Origin: Mycobacterium sp.
GTDB taxonomy: Bacteria; Actinomycetota; Actinomycetes; Mycobacteriales; Mycobacteriaceae
Reading direction: 5' to 3'
Length of the DNA stretch: 64,000 nucleotides
Assembly (NCBI GenBank): GCA_021732005.1
Contig: JAKFVT010000024.1
Span: 62,001 to 126,000 of the forward strand
A program made the translations under genes and the position numbers. How positions within the stretch are numbered: the stretch's first letter is position 1; each line of letters starts with the position of its first letter. The notes under the pieces were generated by a model that was not told the DNA's origin, ran no database searches, and worked only from the letters and a program-made list of their open reading frames with translations. Shown piece after piece: positions 39,539-47,598 of the stretch.

Positions 39539-40966
39539 CTATTGCGGCAGCGGCTGTTCGTGCGCGGTGTCGATGCGCGGCCACGGCTGGGCCGCCTCGA
39601 GCTCGTAGGCGAGCTCCAGGAGTCGGCGTTCGTGGCCGAGCGGTCCGGCCAGCATCATGCCCACCGGCATCCCGGACGCGGATTGAGCCAGCGGCAAGGA
39701 GATTGCCGGCTCGCCGGTCGCGTTCTGCAGCGGGGTGAACGCCACCCAGTCGATCAGTCGGTCCATGATCTGCTGGAAGTCCGCGGTGGGATCCAGATGA
39801 CCGATGCGGGGCGTCTCCTCGGCGAGCGTGGGCATCAGGATGACGTCGTAGGTCTGATAGAGCCGGGCGGTGATTCGCCGCAGCCTGCGCAGCCGGGTGA
39901 TGGCGATCGGCAACTTGTGCAGGTTGCGGCTGGCGTGCCGGTCGAGCCCCAGGGTGAGATTGTCCAGCTTCGTCTTGTCGAAACTCTGACCGAACGTCCG
40001 CTGCCCGGTGCGCACCAGCGTCATCGCCAAAAACGCCCAATACAAGAGGAAGTCGTCCAAGAAGTAGCTCGGCACCGGCGGCTGGTCGAGGTATTCGACG
40101 CTATGGCCAAGGCCGCCAAGCAATTCGGCGGTCTTCAGGGTGTGGTCACGGATACTGGGGGCGGCCTGACGATTCACCGACTGGGTGACGACCGCGATGC
40201 GCAGGCGGGCAGTGCTCGGCCCGGTGACCGCGCCGATCGGTGGCAGCCTGCGGTCGCGCCAGACCCGCTCGGCTTCCCGGTAGAACGCCGCGGTGTCCCG
40301 CACAGTTCGGGTCAGCACCCCGTCGTTGACGATGCGCACCGGCATCTGTCGGGTCATCTTGTCCAGCGGCAGCCGGCCGCGCGACGGCTTGAGGCCCACC
40401 AGGCCGTTGCAGGCGGCGGGGATGCGGATGGAACCGCCGCCGTCGTTCGCGTGGGCGATGGGCACCACGCCGGCCGCGACGAACGCCCCCGAGCCCGACG
40501 ACGACGCCCCGGCGGTGAAGTCGGTGTCCCAGGGATTGCGGACGGCGCCCAGCCGCGGATGCTCGGCGGAGGCGCTGAACCCGAACTCCGAAAGCTGGGT
40601 CTTGCCCAGCGGCACCAAGCCGGTGGCCAGAAAGAGGCTGGCGAACTCGCCGTGCGCGGGCTGGGGACGGGGCTCCCAGGCGTCGGTGCCCTGCATCGTC
40701 GGCATGCCTTCGACATCGACGTTGTCCTTGATGAACGTCGGCACCCCGTCGAAGTATCCGCGACCGCCGGCGTAGGCGCGGGCCAGCGCCCGCTCGAACG
40801 TCTGATGGGCCAAACCGTTGAGCATCGGGTTGACCGCCTCGGTGCGCGCGATAGCGGCCTCCACGAGCTCAGCACGGGACACTTTGCCGGTGCGGAGGGC
40901 GTCGACCAGGGCAACGGCGTCCATCGTGCCGAGCGCGTCGTCGCGGTAGGCGTTCACATGTTGCAT
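39539..40966 (-). CDS. amiC: Amidase signature enzyme AmiC (Rv2888c-like)
   Basis: This 475-residue hydrolase has the Ser-cisSer-Lys machinery: the Lys in FIKDNVDVEG, the Gly/Ser-rich core TAGASSSGSGAFVAAG and the nucleophile Ser in NDGGGSIRIPAACNG. It closely follows Mtb AmiC, so I chose the ATG at 40966 (MQHVNAYRDDALG) rather than the in-frame ATG 7 codons earlier. It hydrolyses amides, substrate unknown; M. tuberculosis AmiC activates some indole-carboxamide-type pro-compounds. Confidence 0.92.
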   Translation of the reverse strand: MQHVNAYRDDALGTMDAVALVDALRTGKVSRAELVEAAIARTEAVNPMLNGLAHQTFERALARAYAGGRGYFDGVPTFIKDNVDVEGMPTMQGTDAWEPRPQPAHGEFASLFLATGLVPLGKTQLSEFGFSASAEHPRLGAVRNPWDTDFTAGASSSGSGAFVAAGVVPIAHANDGGGSIRIPAACNGLVGLKPSRGRLPLDKMTRQMPVRIVNDGVLTRTVRDTAAFYREAERVWRDRRLPPIGAVTGPSTARLRIAVVTQSVNRQAAPSIRDHTLKTAELLGGLGHSVEYLDQPPVPSYFLDDFLLYWAFLAMTLVRTGQRTFGQSFDKTKLDNLTLGLDRHASRNLHKLPIAITRLRRLRRITARLYQTYDVILMPTLAEETPRIGHLDPTADFQQIMDRLIDWVAFTPLQNATGEPAISLPLAQSASGMPVGMMLAGPLGHERRLLELAYELEAAQPWPRIDTAHEQPLPQ

Positions 40967-41016
40967 TCCGCCGACGCTAGCAGGCACGTGTTCAATAACA
41001 GCGATCCAGACATAGC

Positions 41017-41060
41017 AAAACCCCGCGCCTCCGGGATCGCCGGATGTGGCACGGGGTTTT
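41017..41060 (-). terminator. Rho-independent terminator for rpsB-tsf
   Basis: Arms AAAACCCCG (41017-41025) and CGGGGTTTT (41052-41060) pair perfectly, with an inner CCGG/CCGG helix. On the leftward strand the hairpin ends in GGGGTTTTGCT. It lies about 80 bp after tsf. Confidence 0.85.
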
Positions 41061-41082
41061 CCAGTGGGCGGTTGGTGTTCCG

Positions 41083-41136
41083 CCCAAGTTTGGTGTCGGG
41101 CCCAAGTTTGGTGTCGGGCCCAAGTTTGGTGTCGAG
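41083..41136. repeat. Three tandem copies of an 18-bp repeat after tsf
   Basis: Units at 41083-41100, 41101-41118 and 41119-41136 share the 18-mer CCCAAGTTTGGTGTCGGG; the third ends CGAG and abuts the tsf stop codon. The array lies between tsf and its terminator, so it would be in the mRNA tail. Confidence 0.9.
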
Positions 41137-41952
41137 TTAGGCCTGGCCGACCTCGAACCGGACGAACCGGGTCACGGTCACGCCGGCCTCGTCGAGCAGT
41201 GCCTTGACGGTCTTCTTGCTGTCGGACACCGACGGCTGATCGAGCAGCACGACGTCCTTGTAGAAGCCGGTGACCCTGCCCTCGATGATCTTGGGCAGTG
41301 CCTGCTCGGGCTTGCCTTCGGCCTTGGCGGTCTCCTCCGCGATGTGGCGCTCGTTGGCCACGATGTCGGCGGGGACGTCGTCACGGGTCAGGTACTTGGC
41401 CTTCAGCGCGGCGATCTGCAGCGCCACCGAGTGCGCCGCCTCTGTGTCATCGCCGGTGTACTCCACCAGCACACCCACCGCGGGCGGCAGGTCGGCGGCA
41501 CGCTTGTGCAGGTAGGCCTCGACGTTGCCGCCGAAGTACGCCGCACGGCGCAGTTCGAGCTTCTCGCCGATCTTGGCCGAGAGTTCGGCGACGGCTTCCT
41601 CGACGGTCTTATCGCCGATTTTGGCAGCCTTGAGGGCCTCCACGTCGGCGGCCTTGGACTCCGCCGCGGCAGCCACCACGTCGTTCGCCAGTTTCTGGAA
41701 CTCGGCGTTCTTGGCGACGAAGTCGGTCTCGGAGTTGAGCTCGATCATCGCCCCGCCCTTGGCGGCGACCAGGCCTTCGGCGGTGGCGCGCTCAGCGCGC
41801 TTGCCGACGTCCTTGGCACCCTTGATGCGCAGCGCCTCGACAGCCTTGTCGAAGTCGCCGTCGCTCTCCGCCAGGGCGTTCTTGCAGTCGAGCATGCCCG
41901 CACCGGTGAGCTCCCGAAGCCGCTTGACGTCGGCAGCGGTGTAGTTAGCCAT
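41137..41952 (-). CDS. tsf: Elongation factor Ts
   Basis: This 271-residue nucleotide-exchange factor for EF-Tu has the N-terminal UBA-like domain [19 protein letters not shown], the TDFVAKN motif and a dimerisation domain, with the short C-terminus found in mycobacteria. It follows rpsB by 18 bp in the usual ribosomal operon. Confidence 0.97.
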   Translation of the reverse strand: MANYTAADVKRLRELTGAGMLDCKNALAESDGDFDKAVEALRIKGAKDVGKRAERATAEGLVAAKGGAMIELNSETDFVAKNAEFQKLANDVVAAAAESKAADVEALKAAKIGDKTVEEAVAELSAKIGEKLELRRAAYFGGNVEAYLHKRAADLPPAVGVLVEYTGDDTEAAHSVALQIAALKAKYLTRDDVPADIVANERHIAEETAKAEGKPEQALPKIIEGRVTGFYKDVVLLDQPSVSDSKKTVKALLDEAGVTVTRFVRFEVGQA

Positions 41953-41970
41953 GTGGCCCTTCCCTAAGAA

Positions 41971-42807
41971 CTAAGAACCTTCAGTGGTGGTTTCGGTGAC
42001 GACCGGCCCAGCGTCGTTGGGGGCCGACGCGGTTGCGCTGGCGAGCAGCTCCTGCTCCCACTCGGCGAGCGGCTCGGCCGCAGCCCCGGAACCGGAGTCA
42101 GCCTTGTCGCCCGAACCGCCGGAGCGTGCCTGCAGACCCTCGGCCACCGCGGAGGCGATCACCTTGGTCAGCAGCGCCGCGGAGCGGATCGCGTCGTCGT
42201 TGCCCGGGATCGGGTAGTTGACCTGATCGGGGTCGCAGTTGGTGTCCAGGATCGCGATGACCGGGATACCGAGCTTGATGGCCTCGCTGATGGCGAGGTG
42301 TTCCTTGTTGGTGTCGACGACCCACACCGCGGACGGCACCTTGGCCATGTCGCGGATACCGCCGAGGCTGCGCTCGAGCTTGGTCTTCTCGCGGGTCAGC
42401 ATCAAGATTTCCTTCTTGGTGCGGCCCTCGAAGCCACCGGTCTGCTCCATGGCCTCGAGCTCCTTCATCCGCTGAAGGCGCTTGTGCACGGTCTGGAAGT
42501 TGGTGAGCATGCCACCCAGCCAGCGCTGGTTCACATACGGCATGCCGACGCGCGTCGCCTCTTCGGCGATGGACTCCTGGGCCTGCTTCTTGGTGCCGAC
42601 GAACAGGATCGTGCCGCCGTGGGCGACGGTCTCCTTGACGAATTCGTAGGCCTGATCGATGTAGGTCAGCGTCTGCTGAAGATCGATGATGTAGATGCCG
42701 TTGCGGTCGGTGAAGATGAACCGCTTCATCTTGGGGTTCCAGCGTCGGGTCTGATGCCCGAAGTGCGCGCCGCTGTCAAGCAGCTGCTTCATGGTTACAA
42801 CAGCCAT
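41971..42807 (-). CDS. rpsB: 30S ribosomal protein S2
   Basis: This 278-residue S2 protein starts at ATG 42807 ([19 protein letters not shown]), with [35 protein letters not shown] and [14 protein letters not shown]. The C-terminal Ser/Gly/Ala/Glu-rich tail is lineage-typical. The frame is open 117 bp upstream, but AGGAATGGCC precedes the chosen start and the homology begins there. Confidence 0.97.
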   Translation of the reverse strand: MAVVTMKQLLDSGAHFGHQTRRWNPKMKRFIFTDRNGIYIIDLQQTLTYIDQAYEFVKETVAHGGTILFVGTKKQAQESIAEEATRVGMPYVNQRWLGGMLTNFQTVHKRLQRMKELEAMEQTGGFEGRTKKEILMLTREKTKLERSLGGIRDMAKVPSAVWVVDTNKEHLAISEAIKLGIPVIAILDTNCDPDQVNYPIPGNDDAIRSAALLTKVIASAVAEGLQARSGGSGDKADSGSGAAAEPLAEWEQELLASATASAPNDAGPVVTETTTEGS

Positions 42808-43106
42808 GGGTCGGCCATTCCTTATGTGTTGTCGGTTGTCGCCCGGCTTCGGGTGAAGCCAAGCCCTGGCGCCTGAGGCGTGCCGACCCGTCGTTGTGAA
42901 TCCTCGGACGAGACCAACCGGCATGCGTGGTGCAAGTGTCGATGTGGCGAACTTGCTGAACAGGCGCGCGAAGTCAACCCGCTCGCGCGAGTTGCAGGGA
43001 AAAGTTTACACCGCTGGAAGGGGTGGTCTGTCCACAGCGCCGCGCCGGTCCACAGTGTCGCTCCCGGCGGCTTTCGCCTCACGGTATATCGCGCTGAACT
43101 GGAGTG
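42808..43106. other. Divergent rpsB / Rv2891-like intergenic region
   Basis: This 299-bp spacer holds the rpsB promoter and leader. A small perfect hairpin GGCTTC-GGGT-GAAGCC (42845-42860) and a GGCGCC...GGCGTGCC element lie in the leftward rpsB leader and could be regulatory. CTGTCCACA (43028-43036) and CGGTCCACA (43046-43054) are DnaA-box-like, 18 bp apart. No gene was found here. Confidence 0.5.
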
Positions 43107-43598
43107 ATGCGGGTCGTTGCGGTGGTGGTGGCGGCGTTGCTGGTGTGCACGGGCACGGGCCGCGCCGATGCGGGACGGCTGCTGTGGCCGCTGCGGCCTC
43201 CGCCATCGGTCACCAGGGCCTTCGATGCACCGTCACCGGACTGGCAGCGCGGCCACCGGGGCGTGGACCTGGCCGGGATGCCTGACCAGCCGGTTTACGC
43301 CGCAGGCCCGGCAACGGTGGTGTTCGCCGGGATGCTGGCCGGGCGTCCGGTGGTGTCGCTGGCGCATCCCGGCGGATTGCGCACCAGCTACGAACCGGTC
43401 GAGGCGTCGGTGCGGGTCGGTCAGGTGGTCGATGGGTCGACGGCGGTGGGCCGGCTTCTGCCCGGGCATGCGGGCTGCCCGGCACCGGCTTGCCTGCATT
43501 GGGGTGCGATGTGGGGCCCGGCGTCGCGAGCCGACTACATCGATCCGTTGGGTCTGCTGGCCGGCACGCCGGTCCGGCTCAAGCCGCTGACGCGGTGA
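43107..43598 (+). CDS. Secreted M23-family (LytM-like) protein (Rv2891-like)
   Basis: This 163-residue exported protein has a signal peptide (about 1-22) and the M23 Zn-ligand motif HRGVDLAG (His50, Asp54). The second motif, normally HxH, reads CLHWG, so the general-base His is replaced by Cys; the ligand His is kept. Many actinobacterial members share LHWG. It may be a weak or inactive peptidoglycan endopeptidase. ATG 43107 or the adjacent GTG at 43104 could be the start. The 3' end overlaps the next gene by 20 bp, tail to tail. Confidence 0.85.
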   Translation: MRVVAVVVAALLVCTGTGRADAGRLLWPLRPPPSVTRAFDAPSPDWQRGHRGVDLAGMPDQPVYAAGPATVVFAGMLAGRPVVSLAHPGGLRTSYEPVEASVRVGQVVDGSTAVGRLLPGHAGCPAPACLHWGAMWGPASRADYIDPLGLLAGTPVRLKPLTR

Positions 43599-44058
43599 GC
43601 GAGTAGTCCTCGCGCGACACCCAGAACGCGTTCCCGGTGGTGGCGTCGGCGCAGCCGACCCCGGTGATTTCGACCGAGCAGGTGATGCTGCCGACGGATC
43701 GCCGGTCACCGGCGGCCAAGGTCGGGGGTGCGTACTGCCCGCTGAAGAAGAGCTGGCTCATCACGAAGCCGAAGCAGGGGGCTTGGCCCTCGGCGAGCTG
43801 CAAATCCTCACCACCCGGTTCGCCGACCGCGCCGGGGATGTTCGCTTGCGGGCAGGTGCCGGACTCCCGCGCGGCCCAGGTGTGTTTGTTCGCCTTGCAC
43901 CACGCGAAGGCCGACCCGTCGCGGGCGGTCCCCAGCTGGCAGCCGATGTTTCCGGACGGAGCCAGGAACTGGACTCTGGAGTGAGCGGCGTGGGCGCTCG
44001 GCGCCAGCACGCCGGCAGTGGCCGCTGCGGCCAGCGTGAGCATCGCGATCTTGTGCAT
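43579..44058 (-). CDS. Secreted Cys-rich protein, unknown
   Basis: This 159-residue protein has a Sec signal peptide ending APSAHAA (about residue 25). The mature part has six Cys residues (in IGCQLG, AWCKAN, GTCPQAN, APCFGF, ITCSVE, VGCADA), suggesting three disulfides and a compact extracellular fold. Similar short secreted proteins with a SGNIGCQ-type start are common in mycobacteria; function unknown. It overlaps the M23-family gene tail by 20 bp and is divergent from selO. Confidence 0.82.
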   Translation of the reverse strand: MHKIAMLTLAAAATAGVLAPSAHAAHSRVQFLAPSGNIGCQLGTARDGSAFAWCKANKHTWAARESGTCPQANIPGAVGEPGGEDLQLAEGQAPCFGFVMSQLFFSGQYAPPTLAAGDRRSVGSITCSVEITGVGCADATTGNAFWVSREDYSLTASAA

Positions 44059-44124
44059 GTGGCGAAGTTGACACCGCCGCTTTCGCTACCGAACCCAACT
44101 TCGGCGTCCGTAGGCTGGTCGGCA

Positions 44125-45555
44125 ATGAGCATCGCGCCCGACACGACCATTGCCCTCGGCCACCGATTCGCCACCGAGCTGCCCGAGATCGCGCTGCGCT
44201 GGCAGGCCGAAGCGGCACCCGATCCACGGCTGCTCGTGCTCAACGAGTCGCTGGCCGCCGAGTTGGGTCTGGATCCCGCATGGCTGCGCAGCGCCGACGG
44301 TATCGGTCTGCTCGTCGGGACCCGGCTGCCTGCGGACGCCGAGCCCGTCGCGCAGGGATATGCCGGCCACCAGTTCGGCGGCTGGGTGCCGCGTCTCGGC
44401 GACGGTCGCGCTCTGCTGCTCGGTGAGCTGGTCGACCCCCAGGGGCGGCTGCGGGATCTACATCTGAAGGGCTCGGGGCGCACTCCGTTCGCCCGCGGCG
44501 GCGACGGCTTGGCCGCGGTCGGTCCGATGCTGCGCGAATACCTGATCAGCGAGGCGATGCACGCGCTGGGCATTCCGACCACCCGCTCTCTGTCGGTGGT
44601 GGCCACCGGGCGCACCGTCCAGCGCGAGACCCAGCTGGAGGGCGCCGTCCTCGCGCGTGTCGCGTCGAGCCATCTGCGCGTCGGCAGCTTCCAATATGTC
44701 GGGGCCGCAGGCGAACTCGAGGTGTTGCGGCGACTCGCCGATCACGCGATCAGCAGGCACCACCCCGCCGTCGCCGAGGCCGACAATCCGTATCTGGGGC
44801 TGCTCGAGTCGGTGATCGCCGCTCAGGCCCACCTCGTCGCGCAGTGGATGCTGGTCGGATTCATCCATGGCGTGATGAACACCGACAACATGACGATCTC
44901 CGGTGAGACGATTGACTACGGGCCATGCGCTTTCATGGACGCCTTCGACCCCAAGACGGTGTTCAGTTCGATCGACTCGTGGGGCCGCTACGCCTACGGC
45001 AACCAGCCTTCCGTCGCCACCTGGAATCTCGCCCGCTTCGCCGAAGCGTTGCTCGGACTGATCGACGAGGATCAGGACCGCGCTGTCGAGCTGGCCACCG
45101 AGTCGCTTCAGCAGTTCGCACCGCAGTATTCGGCGGCGTGGTTGGCGGGCATGCGCAGAAAGCTCGGACTCGGTGACGCGGTCGAGGACGCAACGGCACG
45201 ACAACTCACCGAGGATCTGCTGGAGCTACTCGAGGGTGAGCGTGTCGACTACACCTCGTTGTTCCGCCGGCTCGCCGATGGTGTCGTCGAGCCACCGTTC
45301 GAGGCGTGGGCGACCCGGTGGCGCAGCCTGAGCCCGGACGTCGAGGCGATGGGTCGGGCCAATCCGGTCTACATTCCCCGCAATCACCTCGTCGAGGAGG
45401 CGCTGACCGCCGCCACGGCGGGCGACCTGGAGCCGTTCACCCGATTACTGGTCGCGATCAGCTCGCCGTACGACGAGCGGCCGGGGTTCGAGCGCTACGC
45501 CGAGCCCGCTCCCGACGAGTTCGGGCGCTGTTTCCAAACCTTCTGCGGCACTTAA
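44125..45555 (+). CDS. selO: SelO family pseudokinase protein adenylyltransferase
   Basis: This 476-residue SelO/YdiU homologue transfers AMP to Ser/Thr/Tyr of target proteins using a kinase-like fold with flipped ATP. Diagnostic parts are [18 protein letters not shown], the Lys in [44 protein letters not shown] (metal and ATP residues) and the C-terminal NPVYIPRNH. The C-terminus ends CFQTFCGT; Cys stands where other organisms have selenocysteine. I chose ATG 44125 ([16 protein letters not shown]); the open frame upstream only shadows the secreted protein gene. Confidence 0.94.
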   Translation: MSIAPDTTIALGHRFATELPEIALRWQAEAAPDPRLLVLNESLAAELGLDPAWLRSADGIGLLVGTRLPADAEPVAQGYAGHQFGGWVPRLGDGRALLLGELVDPQGRLRDLHLKGSGRTPFARGGDGLAAVGPMLREYLISEAMHALGIPTTRSLSVVATGRTVQRETQLEGAVLARVASSHLRVGSFQYVGAAGELEVLRRLADHAISRHHPAVAEADNPYLGLLESVIAAQAHLVAQWMLVGFIHGVMNTDNMTISGETIDYGPCAFMDAFDPKTVFSSIDSWGRYAYGNQPSVATWNLARFAEALLGLIDEDQDRAVELATESLQQFAPQYSAAWLAGMRRKLGLGDAVEDATARQLTEDLLELLEGERVDYTSLFRRLADGVVEPPFEAWATRWRSLSPDVEAMGRANPVYIPRNHLVEEALTAATAGDLEPFTRLLVAISSPYDERPGFERYAEPAPDEFGRCFQTFCGT

Positions 45556-45559
45556 GTTT

Positions 45560-46477
45560 TCACGCGCGCGGGTGGGCCTGGTCGTGCACGGCCCGCAGGC
45601 GCGCGACGGTCACGTGGGTGTAGAGCTGCGTGGTCGCCAGCGAGGAATGGCCCAGGATTTCCTGGACGATGCGCAGGTCAGCCCCGCCTTCGAGCAGATG
45701 GGTCGCGGCGCTGTGCCGCAGGCCGTGCGGGCCGATGTCGGGTGCGCCGTCGACCGCCGACATCGTTTGATGCACGACGGTGCGGGCCTGACGGGGGTCG
45801 AGTCGCTTGCCGCGCGTCCCGAGTAGCAGCGCGGGACCGGAGTCGGGGGTGGCCAGTTCGGGTCGGCCGTCGGTCAGCCAGGCGGTGAGCGCGGCCAGCG
45901 CCGGCGCCCCGAACGGGACCGTGCGTTGTTTGTTGCCCTTGCCCAGAACGCGCAGCACCCGCCGGCCGGTGTCGACATCGTCGACGTCCAGGCCGCACAG
46001 CTCGCTGACGCGGATACCGGTGGCGTAGAGCAGCTCGACGATGAGCCGGTCCCGCAGCGCCAGCGGATCGCCCTGCTCGGCGCCGAGGTCGGCGGCGGCC
46101 ATGGCGGCCAGTGCCTGATCCTGGCGCAGTACCGCGGGCAGGGTGCGACGGGCCTTGGGCAGCTGGAGCCGAACCGCCGGGTCGTCTGCGATCAGGCCGC
46201 GCCGGGCGGCCCAGGCGGTGAACGTCTTGACTGCCGAGGTGCGCCGGGCCAGGGTCGTGCGGGCCGCTCCGGCGGCGGATTGCGCGGCCAGCCAGGAGCG
46301 CAGGATCGGCAGGCTCAGACCGCCCAGCCCGGCGCCGGGGGCGCGCTCATCGAGGAAGGCGAACAGCGATTTCAGGTCGGTGAGGTAGGCCCGTTGGGTG
46401 TGCTCGGAGCGGGAACGCTCCAGCGCGAGGTGCTCGGCGTAGTCGTCAAGGACCGCCGCGTAATCACTCGGGTCCAC
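45560..46477 (-). CDS. xerC: Tyrosine recombinase XerC
   Basis: This 305-residue recombinase, with XerD, resolves chromosome dimers at dif. An N-terminal SAM-like DNA-binding domain ([19 protein letters not shown]) precedes the catalytic domain with Arg156, Lys180, His251, Arg254, His277 and nucleophile Tyr286, all present. GTG start at 46477. It converges with selO with a 4-bp gap. Confidence 0.96.
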   Translation of the reverse strand: MDPSDYAAVLDDYAEHLALERSRSEHTQRAYLTDLKSLFAFLDERAPGAGLGGLSLPILRSWLAAQSAAGAARTTLARRTSAVKTFTAWAARRGLIADDPAVRLQLPKARRTLPAVLRQDQALAAMAAADLGAEQGDPLALRDRLIVELLYATGIRVSELCGLDVDDVDTGRRVLRVLGKGNKQRTVPFGAPALAALTAWLTDGRPELATPDSGPALLLGTRGKRLDPRQARTVVHQTMSAVDGAPDIGPHGLRHSAATHLLEGGADLRIVQEILGHSSLATTQLYTHVTVARLRAVHDQAHPRA

Positions 46478-46555
46478 TCCCCTACGTTCGCATCCCCGCG
46501 CACCCGGGCGCGCACGGACGCGCGGCGTGTCCCCCGTCGTGACTAATCCGTTGCG

Positions 46556-46720
46556 TCAGGACCGCTTGAACGGATTCCAGCGCGACCGCGGCGCCTCGCT
46601 CTCGGCGTGACCCGAGCACCACTGCCCGGCAGGCACGCTGCGGCGTACGGCATCGACGTGCATGCCGCAGCCCGACCACGTCGTCTTTCCGCACACCCGA
46701 CAATTCACAGCTCGGCACAT
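46556..46720 (-). CDS. 54-residue Cys-rich small protein
   Basis: Leftward ATG at 46720, preceded by AAAGGAA, encodes 54 residues with CRVCGKTTWSGCGMHVDAV and a later WCSGH. Pairs of Cys and His give a zinc-ribbon or zinc-knuckle-like pattern. Short proteins of this pattern (CxxCGKxTWxGCGxH) are frequent in actinobacteria; function unknown. It lies 27 bp after the CstR-like gene in the same direction, so the two are probably co-transcribed. Confidence 0.78.
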   Translation of the reverse strand: MCRAVNCRVCGKTTWSGCGMHVDAVRRSVPAGQWCSGHAESEAPRSRWNPFKRS

Positions 46721-46747
46721 GGCGATTCCTTTCCGGAAGAGCCGGCC

Positions 46748-47099
<352 letters not shown>

Positions 47100-47166
47100 T
47101 CTACTAGGAGGACGATCACCGCGTGCTGCGGTCTGAGTCGGGTCACACGAGAGGGAGATGCCGCCA

Positions 47167-47598
47167 ATGCTTGGCTTGCTGAAACGGTTCTGGGTGGCGG
47201 CGATCATCGTCATCGCGTTGCTCGCCGCGGTCGGTGTGGTCAGCCGGCTGCGGACATTCTTCGACTCTGACAAGCCTTACCTCGCCGCCGCGATGCCGGC
47301 AGACGCCATCAAGCCCATCAACACCAAGCGGGTGACCTATGAGATCGTCGGTCCCGCAGAGGCATCCGGGCGAATCAGCTACCTCGACGTCAACGGCAGA
47401 ACGATAGAGGCGGCCTTCACCGAGTTGCCCTGGTCGGTGACGGTGAGCACCACCGACCCCGGCGTGCTGGCCAATGTGGTCGCCCAAGGCGACACCGACG
47501 CACTGGGCTGCCGCATCCTGGTCGACGACAAACTCGTCGCCGAGAACTTCGCCAACGGCCGCGACGCGCAAGCCTTCTGTCTGGACAAAGCCGCATGA
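47167..47598 (+). CDS. MmpS family accessory protein
   Basis: This 143-residue protein has a single N-terminal membrane helix (FWVAAIIVIALLAAVGVV) and a periplasmic beta-rich domain (VTYEIVGPAEASGRISYLDVNG) typical of MmpS partners of RND exporters. ATG 47167 is 9 bp after AGGGAG; an ATG three codons earlier abuts that box and is less likely. The stop overlaps the mmpL start (ATGA). Confidence 0.92.
   Translation: MLGLLKRFWVAAIIVIALLAAVGVVSRLRTFFDSDKPYLAAAMPADAIKPINTKRVTYEIVGPAEASGRISYLDVNGRTIEAAFTELPWSVTVSTTDPGVLANVVAQGDTDALGCRILVDDKLVAENFANGRDAQAFCLDKAA

Noticed and set aside
41083..41136. Short regularly repeated units as a CRISPR array
   Set aside because: The three 18-bp units abut with no spacers, and no cas genes are in the window.
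42808..43106. Autoregulatory S2 leader RNA
   Set aside because: Small hairpins are present, but no known rpsB leader family could be matched by eye, so it is noted only as an intergenic region.
45530..45555. Selenocysteine at the SelO C-terminus
   Set aside because: The codon at that place is TGC (Cys), the gene ends at a TAA soon after, and no SECIS-like hairpin was seen.
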